Origin: an uncultured Bacteroidota bacterium
GTDB taxonomy: Bacteria > Bacteroidota > Bacteroidia > Chitinophagales > Chitinophagaceae
Reading direction: 5' to 3'
Length of the DNA stretch: 7,467 nucleotides
NCBI GenBank assembly: GCA_903835145.1
Contig: CAILMA010000227.1
Span: 1 to 7,467, forward strand
Both the position numbers and the translations under genes were made by a program. Positions within the stretch are counted from its first letter, which is position 1. Every line of letters starts with the position of its first letter. The notes under the pieces were generated by a model. That model did not search any database. It was not told where the DNA came from and saw only the letters and a program-made list of their open reading frames with translations. Of the stretch, positions 6,780 to 7,467 are shown piece by piece.

Positions 6780-6855
6780 ACGTGATAAATATTGTTTAAA
6801 GATAAGTATTTTTCAGAAATAAAAATATCGATAGTCAAAGTACTCCTGTTTCATT

Positions 6856-6887
6856 TTTGTTTGTCGGCGAAGGAATAAATAACTTTA
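6856..6887 (+). promoter_or_regulatory. Bacteroidota-type promoter of the SUI1/YciH gene
   Basis: TTTG at 6856-6859 is followed by exactly 20 bases and then TAACTTTA at 6880-6887, a one-mismatch fit to TAnnTTTG. A second TTTG overlaps just downstream (6860-6863) but is at the wrong spacing. Transcription would begin near 6894, about 15 bases before the ATG at 6909. The leader is A/C-rich with no Shine-Dalgarno site, as is usual in this phylum. Confidence 0.6.
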
Positions 6888-6908
6888 TAGCCTCCTAAAC
6901 ACAACAAC

Positions 6909-7247
6909 ATGTCCAAGAAAACCTCTTCGCGCCCAGACGGACTGGCTTATTCCACCAACAAAGATTTCTTCAACGATTGCCCTAAAGAAGAGGCGACAGA
7001 AACACTGCCAAAAGAAAAACAAAGACTTAAAGTAACGCTTGACGCCAAACAAAGAGCGGGGAAAATTGTAACACTGATTGATGGATTTCAGGGCACAGAA
7101 GATGATATGGAAGCACTGGGGAAACAGCTTAAAACCAAGTGCGGCGCCGGCGGAAGCATAAAAGACGGGTACATTATTATTCAGGGCGATTACAAAGTGA
7201 AAGTGCTCACCTGGCTTAAGGAATGGGGATATGTACTTGCGAAGTAA
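6909..7247 (+). CDS. yciH: SUI1/eIF1-family translation factor (YciH-like)
   Basis: A 112-residue protein with a variable, polar N-terminus (1-37) and a C-terminal SUI1 domain (about 38-108). Diagnostic pieces are RAGKIVTLIDGF (49-60), KTKCGAGGSIKDG (75-87), the IIIQGD strand (89-94) and WLKEWGY at the end. Eukaryotic eIF1 monitors start-codon choice on the small ribosomal subunit. The bacterial homologue YciH binds 30S and is non-essential, with a proposed role in initiation fidelity or stress translation. The length fits the bacterial family. It stands alone, with a clear promoter upstream and a strong hairpin 39 bases after the stop, so it appears to be a single-gene unit. The family assignment is secure; the exact cellular role is less so. 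Confidence 0.93.
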   Translation: MSKKTSSRPDGLAYSTNKDFFNDCPKEEATETLPKEKQRLKVTLDAKQRAGKIVTLIDGFQGTEDDMEALGKQLKTKCGAGGSIKDGYIIIQGDYKVKVLTWLKEWGYVLAK

Positions 7248-7286
7248 GAAACAGCACGCTGGTAAGTATAGACATTACACAACATA

Positions 7287-7321
7287 AAAATGGCCTCCTG
7301 ATTGCGAAAGGAGGCCATTTT
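7287..7321. terminator. Bidirectional intrinsic terminator between convergent genes
   Basis: A perfect 13-bp inverted repeat, AAAATGGCCTCCT (7287-7299) and AGGAGGCCATTTT (7309-7321), encloses a 9-base loop. The stem has a G/C core with an A run on one side and a T run on the other, so either strand would give a hairpin followed by U residues. It lies between the ends of yciH (7247) and the T9SS cargo gene (7345) and can serve both. Confidence 0.85.
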
Positions 7322-7344
7322 ATATAAATGCTTTTTTCGTATCG

Positions 7345-7467
7345 TTACCTTATAAGCGTGACATCCCCATTTTGGGTGATTGGCGTATTGTAGACACCGC
7401 TAAAGTAAGTAAGTGTATACATATAAGTATCAATGTCGCATGGCTGGCCGTTAAACGTGCCATCCCA
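7345..7467 (-). CDS. C-terminus of a T9SS type B secreted protein (5' part outside window)
   Basis: The minus strand is open from the window edge to a TAA at 7345-7347 and encodes 40 residues. They begin WDGTFNGQPCDIDTYMYTL and end NGDVTLIR. This is the last part of the gliding-motility-associated, CHU_C-like C-terminal domain: the WDG then D-T-Y-x-Y strand and the closing GDVTLIR motif are typical of type B sorting signals recognised by the type IX secretion machinery. Parent proteins are usually large surface or secreted proteins with PKD, Ig-like or repeat regions, but none of that is visible here, so the cargo function is unknown. The gene converges with yciH across the hairpin at 7287-7321. 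Confidence 0.85.
   Translation of the reverse strand, partial: WDGTFNGQPCDIDTYMYTLTYFSGVYNTPITQNGDVTLIR

Noticed and set aside
6571..6822. Plus-strand open frame of 83 codons opposite the small membrane protein.
   Set aside because: It has no recognisable features, lies antisense to a better candidate and runs into the yciH upstream region.

Overview
The window looks like chromosomal DNA of a member of the Bacteroidota, plausibly Chitinophagaceae or Sphingobacteriales. Three things support this: the C-terminus of a type IX secretion (T9SS) type B cargo at the right edge, a protein with a GldM C-terminal-like fold, and promoters of the Bacteroidota form (TTTG, 20 bases, TAnnTTTR) with no clear Shine-Dalgarno sites. 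The family is an inference; the phylum is fairly secure.

Left part (1-2150): the last 20 codons of an unidentified plus-strand gene end at base 63. At base 64, with no spacer, begins a minus-strand two-gene module. It holds an ABC-type AAA ATPase (642-2057) followed by a small HNH-like nuclease (64-636). The gene order, the lone ATPase without a TOPRIM domain and the small HNH partner resemble Septu (PtuA-PtuB) anti-phage systems and the ATPase/HNH effectors of some retrons. No reverse transcriptase is present in the window. The HNH protein lacks most of the zinc-binding cysteines of PtuB, but the His, Asn and Asn positions of the active site seem to be present. Hand counts on sample lines give about 25-42% G+C in the module and about 52-58% in the sampled lines of the flanking gene end, valS and the crotonase gene, which suggests an acquired defence cassette.

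Middle part (2151-6457): three minus-strand genes. The first is a secreted, GldM-C-like protein with its own promoter. The second is full-length valyl-tRNA synthetase. The third is a crotonase-fold enzyme very close to PaaG, the isomerase of aerobic phenylacetate breakdown. These look like ordinary chromosomal genes, each with its own spacer, rather than a tight operon.

Right part (6528-7467): a small one-helix membrane protein (minus) is divergent from a SUI1/YciH-family gene (plus) with a good promoter. A 13-bp perfect hairpin then serves as a probable bidirectional terminator between yciH and the convergent 3' end of a large T9SS cargo gene whose body lies outside the window. No gene-free stretch exceeds about 220 bases. 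I saw no tRNA, rRNA, CRISPR array or insertion sequence.
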